Shown: piece by piece, positions 1 through 6,703 of the stretch
Numbering within the stretch: position 1 is the stretch's first letter
Layout: each line of letters starts with the position of its first letter
NCBI GenBank assembly: GCA_947452325.1
Contig: CANGCZ010000014.1
Location: 1-16,624, forward strand
DNA from: Comamonadaceae bacterium
Lineage (GTDB): Bacteria > Pseudomonadota > Gammaproteobacteria > Burkholderiales > Burkholderiaceae_C
Reading direction: 5' to 3'
DNA length: 16,624 nucleotides
Position numbers and translations under genes: made by a program
The notes under the pieces: generated by a model
Seen by the model: only the letters and a program-made list of their open reading frames with translations
Told to the model about the DNA's origin: nothing
Databases searched by the model: none

Positions 1-36
1 ATTATCCGTACGTACAGGACTTAAAGGAAAAAGGCC

Positions 37-1044
37 ATGCAAACGATTGACGGATTACTTGATGCAATTAAAAAACGCCACACAATAACGAGTGACTACA
101 AGCTGTCACTCTACCTAGGCATTGGTCAGGGAAACATTGCGAATTACCGGCACAAACGTTCAATGCCGAATGCCGAAGCATGCGAAAAAATCGCTAAGGC
201 TCTCGATATGGACCCAGATGTCTTGATAGTCCATTTTGAAGGCCTTCGGTCACGAGATGAATTGACCAAAGCGGTTTGGCAGCGAATCGGAGTGAGACTA
301 CAGGCGGGCTTTGCAAGCGTTACATTTAGTCTTGTGTTAGCCACAATCGCGGCAATAACTACAAGCTTTTCACCGAATGCCGAAGCAACCGCCATTTGTT
401 CAAATCAACAACCTCTGCATATTATGTTAAGTCAATCAAACACGGATTCCTGGCTTTCTTGCAAATCAATCTTCTTGCCCTTGCTTGTGTCCTGTACGTT
501 GGCTTCTGCCCAACCCGGTCCGGCGCGTAACGAATCGGCCATGCAGGAAACGCGTGACATTGCAGCTGCCATGCTCAAAGAACTCAGCCAGACCTTGCAA
601 GCCGCCATGGCAGATGGCGGCGCGGTCAATGCCATTGGTGTTTGTAAAACCAAGGCGCCTGAAATCGCCATGTCTTTGTCCATGAAGCACCAGGTACAGG
701 TTGCCCGCGTCGGAACGCGTGCCCGTAACCCCAACATGGGTGTGCCCAACGAATGGCAAACAAAGGCGCTTGATAAATTCCAATCCCGCATTGCAGGTGG
801 CGACAAGCCTTATGACATTGAATATGTGGAAGTGGTCAAAACAGGCGCATACGATTTGGAATTGCGTTATGCCAAACCTATTGTGTTGCAGCCCATGTGT
901 ACAGCCTGTCACGGCACGCCTGATCAAATCAGCCCTGAAGTAAAGGAAAAACTGAACAAACTTTATCCGAACGACAAAGCTGTGAATTACAAAGCCGGTG
1001 ATTTACGCGGGGCAGTCATAGTCACCCGATTCCTGTCTCACTGA
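37..1044 (+). CDS. Chimeric ORF: phage DUF3693 helix-turn-helix protein fused in frame to a haem c-binding DUF3365 (Tll0287-like) protein
   Basis: The 335-residue frame joins two unrelated proteins. Residues 1-75 are a helix-turn-helix domain (SDYKLSLYLGIGQGNIANYR, then an acidic second helix) of the DUF3693 type found in filamentous phages. Residues 89-110 are a hydrophobic membrane segment. From residue 130 on it is a DUF3365 (Tll0287-like) protein. It has a hydrophobic export segment at 144-158, with a possible lipobox LVSC (150-153) or signal peptidase I site ASA|Q at 157-159. The family core RNPNMGVPNEW is at 230-240, and a CTACH haem c motif is at 288-292. Such proteins are periplasmic haem or sensor domains. 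The ATG at 37 follows AAAGGA and serves the phage half. The ATG at 424 (residue 130) sits inside the dif-like XerD arm, has no Shine-Dalgarno sequence, and may be the original chromosomal start giving about 206 residues. The fusion frame is seen directly; phage integration as its cause is inferred. Whether one chimera or a separate 206-residue protein is made is unknown. The 3' end overlaps the convergent ankyrin gene by 7 bases. Confidence 0.7.
   Translation: MQTIDGLLDAIKKRHTITSDYKLSLYLGIGQGNIANYRHKRSMPNAEACEKIAKALDMDPDVLIVHFEGLRSRDELTKAVWQRIGVRLQAGFASVTFSLVLATIAAITTSFSPNAEATAICSNQQPLHIMLSQSNTDSWLSCKSIFLPLLVSCTLASAQPGPARNESAMQETRDIAAAMLKELSQTLQAAMADGGAVNAIGVCKTKAPEIAMSLSMKHQVQVARVGTRARNPNMGVPNEWQTKALDKFQSRIAGGDKPYDIEYVEVVKTGAYDLELRYAKPIVLQPMCTACHGTPDQISPEVKEKLNKLYPNDKAVNYKAGDLRGAVIVTRFLSH
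166..180 (+). repeat. 15-base direct repeat, copy 1 (encodes PNAEA)
   Basis: CCGAATGCCGAAGCA occurs here and again, identically, at 373-387. Both copies lie in the same frame of the phage gene and encode PNAEA (residues 44-48 and 113-117). They flank the stretch that contains the membrane segment. Function is unknown. It could be a regulator binding site, a recombination trace, or chance. Confidence 0.6.
373..387 (+). repeat. 15-base direct repeat, copy 2 (encodes PNAEA)
   Basis: Exact second copy of the 15-mer at 166-180, in the same reading frame. It lies 18 bases before the dif-like site at 405-432. Confidence 0.6.
405..432 (+). other. Hybrid dif/att site (prophage-chromosome junction)
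   Basis: The bases GCATATTATGTTAAGT at 417-432 match 14 of 16 positions of the central region and XerD arm of the E. coli dif site (GTATATTATGTTAAAT). The 11 bases where a XerC arm should be (405-415, TCAACAACCTC) do not resemble the usual GCATAA-ending arm. Xer-mediated filamentous phage integration exchanges strands at the XerC side of the central region. A junction with a degenerate phage XerC arm and a host centre plus XerD arm is therefore the expected product. The break in similarity falls at that position, and the gene on the left is phage-like. The matches are read by eye. The att interpretation is inference from known dif-integrating phages. Confidence 0.6.
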
Positions 1045-2270
1045 CCGGTTTTTTCTTCATCCACATTCACTTCGATGATGTCTACCCGGACAACCCGGCG
1101 GGTTGGTAACTGCTTGGTATAAGGTGTTTTGGGCGCGTTAGGTTCTAGCGGCCTGACCCTGACCACACTTGAATTTTCTGCGCTTTGTCTGGCCACTGCT
1201 TTGGTCTCGGTGGCTTTTTTATCACTCACCGCTGGTTCTGCTTCTTTCAACACAGGCTCTTCTGTCTGAACGGCTTTGTCTAAGGCCTGTAATACGGTGT
1301 TTTTGTATACCGGTTGCACAGGATTGCTTTCAATGGTGCTGGTTTGCAAAGCCGGTCCCGTGATGGCTTCTTGTAATTCATCTTCAACGGGACCCACAGG
1401 CGCTGTCACAGGCTGATGATCGATTGATTCTGCTGGCGTGTGTACGCTGTCAACTTGTGGAGCGATTTGCTCTGTACTGTTTTGCAATTCTGCGGGCGGC
1501 TCGATCAGATTGTCTTGCGCTGAGACAAGCCCCTCCTCCTTTACTGGAACTTCCGCTGGTTTGTCTATTTGTTGTGTTGCGGTTTGTTCCTGCGCTGTTT
1601 GTGATGGGTTTTGCGGACTGTATTTCTGGTTCCAGGCGGTCATGAATGCCATCAAATACCGCTTGGCATCTTCTTTCTCCGGCTGTTTGGCCATGTCCAA
1701 TGCAGTCAATCCCAATTTGTTTTTGATTCGCGGATCAGCGCCCTCCTCCAACAGCAATTTCACAGACATTGCGGTGCCGTAACTGGCGGCCATCATCAAA
1801 GGCGTGGTCCCGTTAGGCGATTCAGCATCCAGATAGGCCTGTTGGTCTAACAATAATCGAATCATTTCAATATGGCCCTTGCTGGCCGCGTAATGCAAGG
1901 CCGTCCAACCGGGTTTGTTGACATCCGCTCCTTTGCTGATCAGTTTGTCAGCCAGCCAAAGTTGGTTGTTGATGGCGGCAAGCATGAGCAGGGATTCGCC
2001 GTCTGCATTCAGTACGTTCAAATTGGTTTGTTTGCTTTCAATCAGCACATCCAGCACTTTCACAGACTTTTTCTGATAACAAAGTATCAGCGCCGGTACG
2101 TTTTTGGGGCTGGGACTGTTGGGGTCAAAGCCCCGGGAAAGCAGGTGGCTGACAAGCTCGGGCTGATCCAATTCAATCGCTTTGAAAAAGTCACTGTAAG
2201 AACCTGCGATGGATACATTAAATCCAATAAAAACATATAGATAAAGGATAAATTTAAAGTAAAATTTCAA
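1038..2270 (-). CDS. Exported ankyrin-repeat protein with long disordered tail
   Basis: The 410-residue protein has a hydrophobic N-terminal signal segment (residues 5-22, ending SIAG). About five ankyrin repeats follow at roughly 26-210; clear repeat cores are DGESLLMLAAINNQ, GWTALHYAASKGH and GTTPLMMAASYG. Residues 215-380 are a low-complexity region rich in Q, E, P, T and A, and the end is basic then acidic (RRVVRVDIIEVNVDEE). Ankyrin repeats bind protein partners; the partner here is unknown and the protein is probably periplasmic. The start is a TTG whose last two bases are shared with the tatD stop (TTGA). A good AGGAGA sits 9 bases upstream, and there is no in-frame ATG nearby, so translational coupling to tatD is likely. 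The first ~25 codons are much more AT-rich than the flanking genes. The 3' end overlaps the convergent haem-protein frame by 7 bases. Confidence 0.85.
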   Translation of the reverse strand: MKFYFKFILYLYVFIGFNVSIAGSYSDFFKAIELDQPELVSHLLSRGFDPNSPSPKNVPALILCYQKKSVKVLDVLIESKQTNLNVLNADGESLLMLAAINNQLWLADKLISKGADVNKPGWTALHYAASKGHIEMIRLLLDQQAYLDAESPNGTTPLMMAASYGTAMSVKLLLEEGADPRIKNKLGLTALDMAKQPEKEDAKRYLMAFMTAWNQKYSPQNPSQTAQEQTATQQIDKPAEVPVKEEGLVSAQDNLIEPPAELQNSTEQIAPQVDSVHTPAESIDHQPVTAPVGPVEDELQEAITGPALQTSTIESNPVQPVYKNTVLQALDKAVQTEEPVLKEAEPAVSDKKATETKAVARQSAENSSVVRVRPLEPNAPKTPYTKQLPTRRVVRVDIIEVNVDEEKTGQ

Positions 2271-3061
2271 CTTAAAACTCTCCTGAACAAGCGGTCGAAA
2301 TTGGCAGATGTCATCTTCCCTACCTGTTCATCGGCCAAATGTCTCAAGCTGGCAATTTGTTTGGCCACCCACGGCACCAGCGAAGGATCGTTGGTTTTGC
2401 CACGGTGCGGGACGGGGGCCAGGTAAGGACTGTCGGTCTCAATCAGCATGCGGTCCAGCGGCATCCAAGCAACGATGTCACGCAAGTCAGATGCATTTTT
2501 AAACGTGAGAATACCGGAAAAAGAGATGTAAAACCCGAGTTCCAGTGCAGCTTTGGCCACCTCAGCGGTTTCGGTGAAACAATGAAACACGCCGCCTACC
2601 GAACCGCCACTGCCGTCTTCACCCTCTTCTTTCAATATCGCCAAGGTGTCTGCGCTGGCACTTCGGGTATGTATCACAAGCGGCAACTGCAGCTGCCTGG
2701 CCGCGCGGATGTGCAGCCTGAAACGCTGGCGTTGCCATTCCATGTCTGCCACTGAACGCTCACCCAGCCGGTAATAGTCCAAGCCGGTTTCACCTATGCC
2801 GACCACCTTGGGTCGCTGTCCTATGCGAAGCAAATCGTCCAGGGTCGGCTCTTGCACCTGGTCTTCATCCGGGTGAACACCGGCGGTGCACCAAAAATTG
2901 TCATAGGCCATGGCCAGACCATGCACGTCCTCGAAAGTTTCCAATTGGGTGCTGATCAGCAAAGCGCGCGTGACCTGAGCCGTCTGCATGTCTTGGCGAA
3001 TCTCGCTCATGCGGGATTGCAACTGAGGAAAATTCAAATGGCAATGGGAATCGGTATACAT
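2267..3061 (-). CDS. tatD: TatD/YcfH family metal-dependent DNase
   Basis: A 264-residue TIM-barrel metal-dependent hydrolase of the TatD family, which has 3'-5' exonuclease activity on DNA and is cytoplasmic. The metal-site residues are present in order: HCH at 6-8 (HxH), E91 in GIGETGLDYYR, H131 in VIHTRSA, H160 in GVFHCF, and D210 in ETDSPYL. Length is normal for the family. The ATG is 3 bases after the holB stop. Its position after tmk and holB is the same as that of ycfH in E. coli, which makes YcfH the closest named relative. Its stop is shared with the TTG start of the ankyrin gene. The family is secure; the cellular role of YcfH-type members remains poorly defined. Confidence 0.92.
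   Translation of the reverse strand: MYTDSHCHLNFPQLQSRMSEIRQDMQTAQVTRALLISTQLETFEDVHGLAMAYDNFWCTAGVHPDEDQVQEPTLDDLLRIGQRPKVVGIGETGLDYYRLGERSVADMEWQRQRFRLHIRAARQLQLPLVIHTRSASADTLAILKEEGEDGSGGSVGGVFHCFTETAEVAKAALELGFYISFSGILTFKNASDLRDIVAWMPLDRMLIETDSPYLAPVPHRGKTNDPSLVPWVAKQIASLRHLADEQVGKMTSANFDRLFRRVLS
2279..2284 (-). promoter_or_regulatory. Shine-Dalgarno deciding the TTG start of the ankyrin gene
   Basis: On the minus strand AGGAGA lies within the last codons of tatD, with 8-9 bases to the TTG at 2270. It supports a TTG start rather than an internal codon. Confidence 0.65.
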
Positions 3062-3064
3062 GGT

Positions 3065-4060
3065 TCAGCGCCCTGGGCTCAAAGCCACTTGGGCCCGGTT
3101 GACCCAGGCCTCGACAAGCAAACCCTGCTGGTACGGGTGATCAACGGTTTTGGCGCTTTGCAACAACTCGCGCGACCACTGGCTGAGCGCCTCGAACTTG
3201 GCTCCTTTGGGTAAATCCGCAGGCTGAAAATAGCGGGGCGCACCGCCGACGCTGGTTTGCAGCATATCGTGACAGAGTTTTTGCAAACTCGACAGTACCA
3301 GCGCCGCCGGGTTGTCTGCCAACACCCCGGCATCCCCTCGGCTGAGTTGCTGCGGCAAGGCACGCCAATGATTGGCTTGTATCCCGGCTTGGAACAAAGC
3401 CAGCGCGTCCTCTGGTCTGCCCCCGGCTGCTTGCAGCAACAAGGGGGTTTGCGAATCGGGCACACCTTGCGACGTCAGCCATTCGCAGGCCGCATCCACT
3501 GTCGGCCACAGCATGCTGTGGCTCTGACAGCGACTGCGTACCGTTGGCAACAATTCGTGCGCCGCATTGCAAGCGAGTATGAAGCGGGTATTGCCAGGTG
3601 GCTCTTCCAGGGTTTTCAACAAGGTATTCGCGGTGATGGTGTTCATGCGCTCGGCTGGACTGATCAACACCACCTTACCGGCGTTACTGCCGCCGGTGGT
3701 TTGGGTAAAGCCCAGCAACTGGCGCATGGAATCGACTCTGATCTCCCGGCTGGGCTTTCGGTTTTTGTCGTCAATGTCTTTTTGCGCTTTTTCCGACAAA
3801 GGCCAGCCCAGTTCCAGCATCTCGGTTTCAGGCATCAGCACGGTGAGATCCGAATGTGCTCGCACCTCAATGCCGTGGCAGCTCGCGCAATGACCGCAAG
3901 CCCCTCGGGCGGTAGTTTGTTGACACAGCCAGGCAGCGGCCAGCGCCAGACCGAGTTCGTATTGACCCAATCCTGACGGGCCTTGCAACAAAAAAGCATG
4001 GCCCGAACGCTGCATCAGGCTTTGCAATTGGGAGGTCAGCCAAGGGGCAAGCGGGCTCAT
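3065..4060 (-). CDS. holB: DNA polymerase III subunit delta' (clamp loader)
   Basis: The delta-prime subunit is the rigid stator of the clamp loader that opens the beta clamp onto primed DNA. The N-terminal AAA+ fold has a P-loop-like GPSGLGQYE at 27-35, in which the usual GKS/T is replaced by GQY, as is typical of delta-prime proteins that do not hydrolyse ATP. Four cysteines (C46, C55, C58, C61) match the zinc module spacing. The block AERMNTITANTLLKTLEEPP (136-155) and the SRC arginine-finger motif (176-178) are diagnostic. Length 331 is normal. Its ATG overlaps the tmk stop as ATGA (4 bases), indicating translational coupling, and tatD follows after 3 bases. No pilZ gene lies between holB and tatD, unlike many proteobacterial operons of this type. 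Confidence 0.95.
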   Translation of the reverse strand: MSPLAPWLTSQLQSLMQRSGHAFLLQGPSGLGQYELGLALAAAWLCQQTTARGACGHCASCHGIEVRAHSDLTVLMPETEMLELGWPLSEKAQKDIDDKNRKPSREIRVDSMRQLLGFTQTTGGSNAGKVVLISPAERMNTITANTLLKTLEEPPGNTRFILACNAAHELLPTVRSRCQSHSMLWPTVDAACEWLTSQGVPDSQTPLLLQAAGGRPEDALALFQAGIQANHWRALPQQLSRGDAGVLADNPAALVLSSLQKLCHDMLQTSVGGAPRYFQPADLPKGAKFEALSQWSRELLQSAKTVDHPYQQGLLVEAWVNRAQVALSPGR

Positions 4061-4704
4061 GTCGGCTCTGCGCTCAGCAACCCGCGTTCACGCAAGGCAT
4101 TCAATACCGCTTGCCTGACCGCGTCCATGGAAGCATCGGCTTCAATCCGGGCAAAACGCTTGGCATCAGCGTGCGCACGTGCTGCGTAGGCCAGGTGAAC
4201 CTTATTGAAAAACGTTTGAGGCTGTGATTCGAAGCGATCCGGCACCCTGGCCTGGGCCAGACGATGAGCAGCGACCGCCGGATCAAGTTCAAACCACAAG
4301 GTCAGCCCGGGTTGGCGCAAACCGCCGCCGGGCAAGGCCTGCACCCATTGCTCTAATTGCGTCAGCACCCGCAAGTCAAAGCCCCGCCCGCCGCCCTGGT
4401 AGGCAAAGGTGGCATCGGTGAAACGGTCGCACAAGACCACATCCCCGCGTGCCAAAGCCGGCTCAATCACTTGTTGCAAATGGTCTCGCCTGGCGGCAAA
4501 CACCAGCAGGGCTTCGCACAAAGGGTCCATGGCATCGTGCAGCACCATGTCGCGCAGTTTTTCAGCCAAAGCGGTGCCACCGGGCTCACGGGTTTGGACC
4601 ACGGCTTTCCCTTGCAGGCGAAAAGCGTCAGCCACGGCCTGGATGTGGCTGGATTTACCAGCACCGTCAATTCCTTCAAAACTGATGAAAATGCCTTGTT
4701 GCAT
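4057..4704 (-). CDS. tmk: Thymidylate kinase
   Basis: Phosphorylates dTMP to dTDP with ATP for dTTP synthesis in the cytoplasm. The P-loop GIDGAGKS is at 11-18 after the beta strand FISFE. TREPGG (38-43) binds the nucleotide monophosphate, and DRFTDATFAYQGGGRG (93-108) contains the family DR(F/Y) motif and the thymidine-contacting segment. The lid region is around RLAQARVPDRFE. At 215 residues it has normal length. It sits 5 bases after mltG and overlaps holB by 4 bases, the conserved mltG-tmk-holB order known from E. coli. Confidence 0.96.
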   Translation of the reverse strand: MQQGIFISFEGIDGAGKSSHIQAVADAFRLQGKAVVQTREPGGTALAEKLRDMVLHDAMDPLCEALLVFAARRDHLQQVIEPALARGDVVLCDRFTDATFAYQGGGRGFDLRVLTQLEQWVQALPGGGLRQPGLTLWFELDPAVAAHRLAQARVPDRFESQPQTFFNKVHLAYAARAHADAKRFARIEADASMDAVRQAVLNALRERGLLSAEPT

Positions 4705-4709
4705 AAGGC

Positions 4710-5756
4710 TTATTGTGCCTTGCCGGGTGAGACTGAACGTTGGTAACGGTCTACTGCTGCATTGTGGTCGGCCAGGTTTTCGCTGAACTGGCTGCTGCCG
4801 TCGCCACGCGCCACAAAATACAAGGCTTTGCTGGTGGCAGGATGCAAAGTGGCTTGCAAAGCGGCCATGCCGGGCATGGCGATGGGCGTTGGCGGTAAGC
4901 CGCGATGCACATAAGTGTTCCAGGGGTGATCGGTTTGCAGATCAGCGCGACGCAGGTTGCCGTCAAAGCTTGCCCCCAGGCCATAAATCACGGTGGGGTC
5001 GGTTTGCAATGGCATGTTGATGCGCAAGCGGTTGTGAAATACGCTGGCAATCATGCCCCGGTCGCTGCTCAGGCCGGTTTCTTTTTCGACAATGCTGGCC
5101 AGCGTCAACGCATCTTCGGCATTTTTCAACGGCAAACCCATGTCGCGGTTGGCCCAGGCGGCTTCCAGGCGTTTGTCCATGGCTTTGGCGGCGCGGCGTA
5201 AGAGTTCAAGGTCAGAGCTGCCTTTGCCAAAGTTATAGGTATCGGGAAAAAACCGGCCTTCGGGTGCGACGCCGGATTTGCCCAGGTGGCTCATGATTTC
5301 GTCATCGCTCAGGCTGGACGAGTCATGTTTGAGAAACGCCGATTTGTCCATGGCCTGACGCAGCAAACGCCAGTTCCAGCCTTCCACAATCGTCAGGTTT
5401 TTCAGGTTTTCTTCGCCGCGCACCAGCTTGTTCAGCAGGTCATAGGCTGAATTGCCTTGGGTGATTTCATAACTGCCGGCACGAATGAAGCGGGATTGGC
5501 CGCTCAACTTGAAAAAGTAATAGAGCAAGGTCGGTGAGACCTCGACCCCGGAATGCGCCGTGAATGCAGCGATGGTTTTCACGGACTGACCTGGCTCTAT
5601 GGAGACATCGACCGAAGCTGCGCTCAGGGGCAGCGGTCGCCAGACCCACCAGGCCGCGATGGACAAAGCCAAAATTGCGGTCAACAGCAACAGACTGACC
5701 ATGCGCCAAAACCAAGTAATCACGTGCCTGTCCTGAGCAAAATGTAAAGCGGACAT
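4710..5756 (-). CDS. mltG: Endolytic peptidoglycan transglycosylase MltG (YceG-like)
   Basis: Inner-membrane lytic transglycosylase that cuts nascent glycan strands and limits their length. One membrane segment is at residues 19-38, followed by a periplasmic LysM-like part (about 48-120) and the YceG catalytic domain. The catalytic glutamate lies in LASIVEKETG (IVEKET at 222-227). SVFHNRLRINMPLQTDPTVIYGLG (from 238) is the family hallmark. Length 348 is typical. The ATG at 5756 has no visible Shine-Dalgarno sequence. A GTG at 5723 (residue 12) has AGGA 7 bases upstream and would leave a short cytoplasmic tail before the membrane segment; it is a credible alternative start. It is the first gene of the mltG-tmk-holB-tatD-ank operon, divergent from ygfZ. 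Confidence 0.94.
   Translation of the reverse strand: MSALHFAQDRHVITWFWRMVSLLLLTAILALSIAAWWVWRPLPLSAASVDVSIEPGQSVKTIAAFTAHSGVEVSPTLLYYFFKLSGQSRFIRAGSYEITQGNSAYDLLNKLVRGEENLKNLTIVEGWNWRLLRQAMDKSAFLKHDSSSLSDDEIMSHLGKSGVAPEGRFFPDTYNFGKGSSDLELLRRAAKAMDKRLEAAWANRDMGLPLKNAEDALTLASIVEKETGLSSDRGMIASVFHNRLRINMPLQTDPTVIYGLGASFDGNLRRADLQTDHPWNTYVHRGLPPTPIAMPGMAALQATLHPATSKALYFVARGDGSSQFSENLADHNAAVDRYQRSVSPGKAQ
5731..5734 (-). promoter_or_regulatory. Possible Shine-Dalgarno for an alternative GTG start of mltG
   Basis: AGGA on the minus strand, 7 bases before the GTG at 5723-5721. Using it would widen the mltG-ygfZ divergent gap from 12 to 45 bases, leaving more room for promoters. This is a suggestion from spacing only. 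Confidence 0.35.
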
Positions 5757-5768
5757 GATAATAGAGGG

Positions 5769-6698
5769 ATGACGTCAAACCCCTCAGAAACCTCAACACC
5801 TGCTCTGGCCGCCACAGGCGACTGTGTTTTGCCACATTGGGGCGTGATAGCGGCGCGTGGCCCCGAAGCCGCCCATTTTTTACACAACCAACTGACCCAG
5901 GATTTTTTGCTGCTCGATATGCAACACGCACGCCTGGCAGCGTTTTGCAATGCCAAAGGTCGCATGCAAGCCAGCATGCTGGGCTTCAAAACCTCGGCCG
6001 AAGAAGTGCTGCTGTTGATGCGCGCCGATTTGCTGGCCCAAACTTTGAAACGATTGAGCATGTTTGTGTTGCGATCCAAGGTCAAGCTGAGCGACGCATC
6101 CGCCGACTGGACGGTTTATGGTCGTCTGACAAACGCAAACGAGGCAGCAGCGCCTTGGCAGTTAAGCCATGAGGACGGCACCTGGTCTGTCGGTTTGTAT
6201 CCCGGTGCAGGCGTGGCGCGCCGCTTGGTGGTTGCACCCGCTGCCACCGGCTTGGTACAAGCCGGTTTGTCATTGGACGATTGGATGTTGTCAGAGGTGC
6301 TCAGTGGTGTTGCCGATGTGCAAGCCGCCACCTTTGAAGCTTTTGTACCGCAAATGCTGAACTATGAGTCTGTGGATGGCGTGAATTTCAAAAAAGGCTG
6401 TTACCCCGGTCAGGAAGTGGTGGCACGCAGCCAGTTCAGAGGCATATTGAAGCGGCGCACTTACCTGGTCAGCAGCAGCTTGCCCTTACAAGCTGCTCAG
6501 GAAATTTTTCATTCCAGTGACGCCACCCAACCGGCAGGTCAAGTGGCGCAAGCCGTTTCACACCCGTTGCATGGGCATTGGGCGCTGGTTTGCCTGCAAA
6601 CCTCGTCGGTTGAAGTCGGCGAATTACACCCGGCGGGAACCACCGGCCCTGTGCTGAAACTGCATCCCCTGCCCTACGCTTTGCGCGACGATATTTAG
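5769..6698 (+). CDS. ygfZ: Folate-binding protein YgfZ (iron-sulfur / tRNA modification factor)
   Basis: A GcvT-like, tetrahydrofolate-binding protein of the YgfZ family, which helps maintain certain iron-sulfur enzymes, including the MiaB tRNA methylthiotransferase, under oxidative stress. The diagnostic motif KGCYPGQE is at 209-216 with the functional cysteine C211, followed by VVARSQFRG. The N-terminal block GVIAARGPEAAHFLHNQLTQD and NAKGRMQASM (61-70) match the family. Length 309 is normal. The ATG at 5769 follows AGAGGG directly, which is too close for a good Shine-Dalgarno spacing, so the true start is slightly uncertain. It is divergent from mltG. The stop is 5 bases from the convergent alcohol dehydrogenase stop, with no terminator hairpin seen between them. 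Confidence 0.93.
   Translation: MTSNPSETSTPALAATGDCVLPHWGVIAARGPEAAHFLHNQLTQDFLLLDMQHARLAAFCNAKGRMQASMLGFKTSAEEVLLLMRADLLAQTLKRLSMFVLRSKVKLSDASADWTVYGRLTNANEAAAPWQLSHEDGTWSVGLYPGAGVARRLVVAPAATGLVQAGLSLDDWMLSEVLSGVADVQAATFEAFVPQMLNYESVDGVNFKKGCYPGQEVVARSQFRGILKRRTYLVSSSLPLQAAQEIFHSSDATQPAGQVAQAVSHPLHGHWALVCLQTSSVEVGELHPAGTTGPVLKLHPLPYALRDDI
6667..6674 (-). other. KOPS-like octamer pointing left
   Basis: GGGCAGGG on the minus strand matches the FtsK-orienting consensus GGGNAGGG of E. coli and points toward the dif-like site at 405-432. A single octamer can occur by chance. Confidence 0.3.
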
Positions 6699-6703
6699 AC
6701 CAT

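Larger units (their letters stand above)
1..415 (+). mobile_element. Right end of a probable filamentous (inovirus-type) prophage integrated at dif
   Basis: The segment left of the dif-like site carries a small DUF3693-type helix-turn-helix gene with a C-terminal membrane segment. Genes of this kind are known from filamentous phages of Xanthomonas, Stenotrophomonas and Ralstonia. Its base composition is more AT-rich than the housekeeping genes to the right. The boundary at 415/416 is the point where similarity to a bacterial dif site starts, at the XerC cleavage position. Only this tail of the element is in the window, so coat, Zot-like and replication genes, if present, lie upstream. Bases 1-36 ahead of the gene hold a Shine-Dalgarno-like AAAGGA and a short palindrome GTACGTAC (8-15) of unknown role. 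The element is inferred from one gene plus the site. Confidence 0.5.

Noticed and set aside
8..15. Palindrome GTACGTAC upstream of the phage gene as an operator.
   Set aside because: It is an 8-base palindrome present once, with no second copy or promoter elements to support a regulatory call.
990..1054. CCGGT...ACCGG pairing followed by six T as a terminator for the haem-protein gene.
   Set aside because: The loop would be about 50 bases and the stem only 5 pairs, so it is not a convincing intrinsic terminator.
3257..3976. A 239-codon plus-strand frame opposite holB.
   Set aside because: It is the shadow of holB, which has complete family motifs, and its translation shows no coherent domain.
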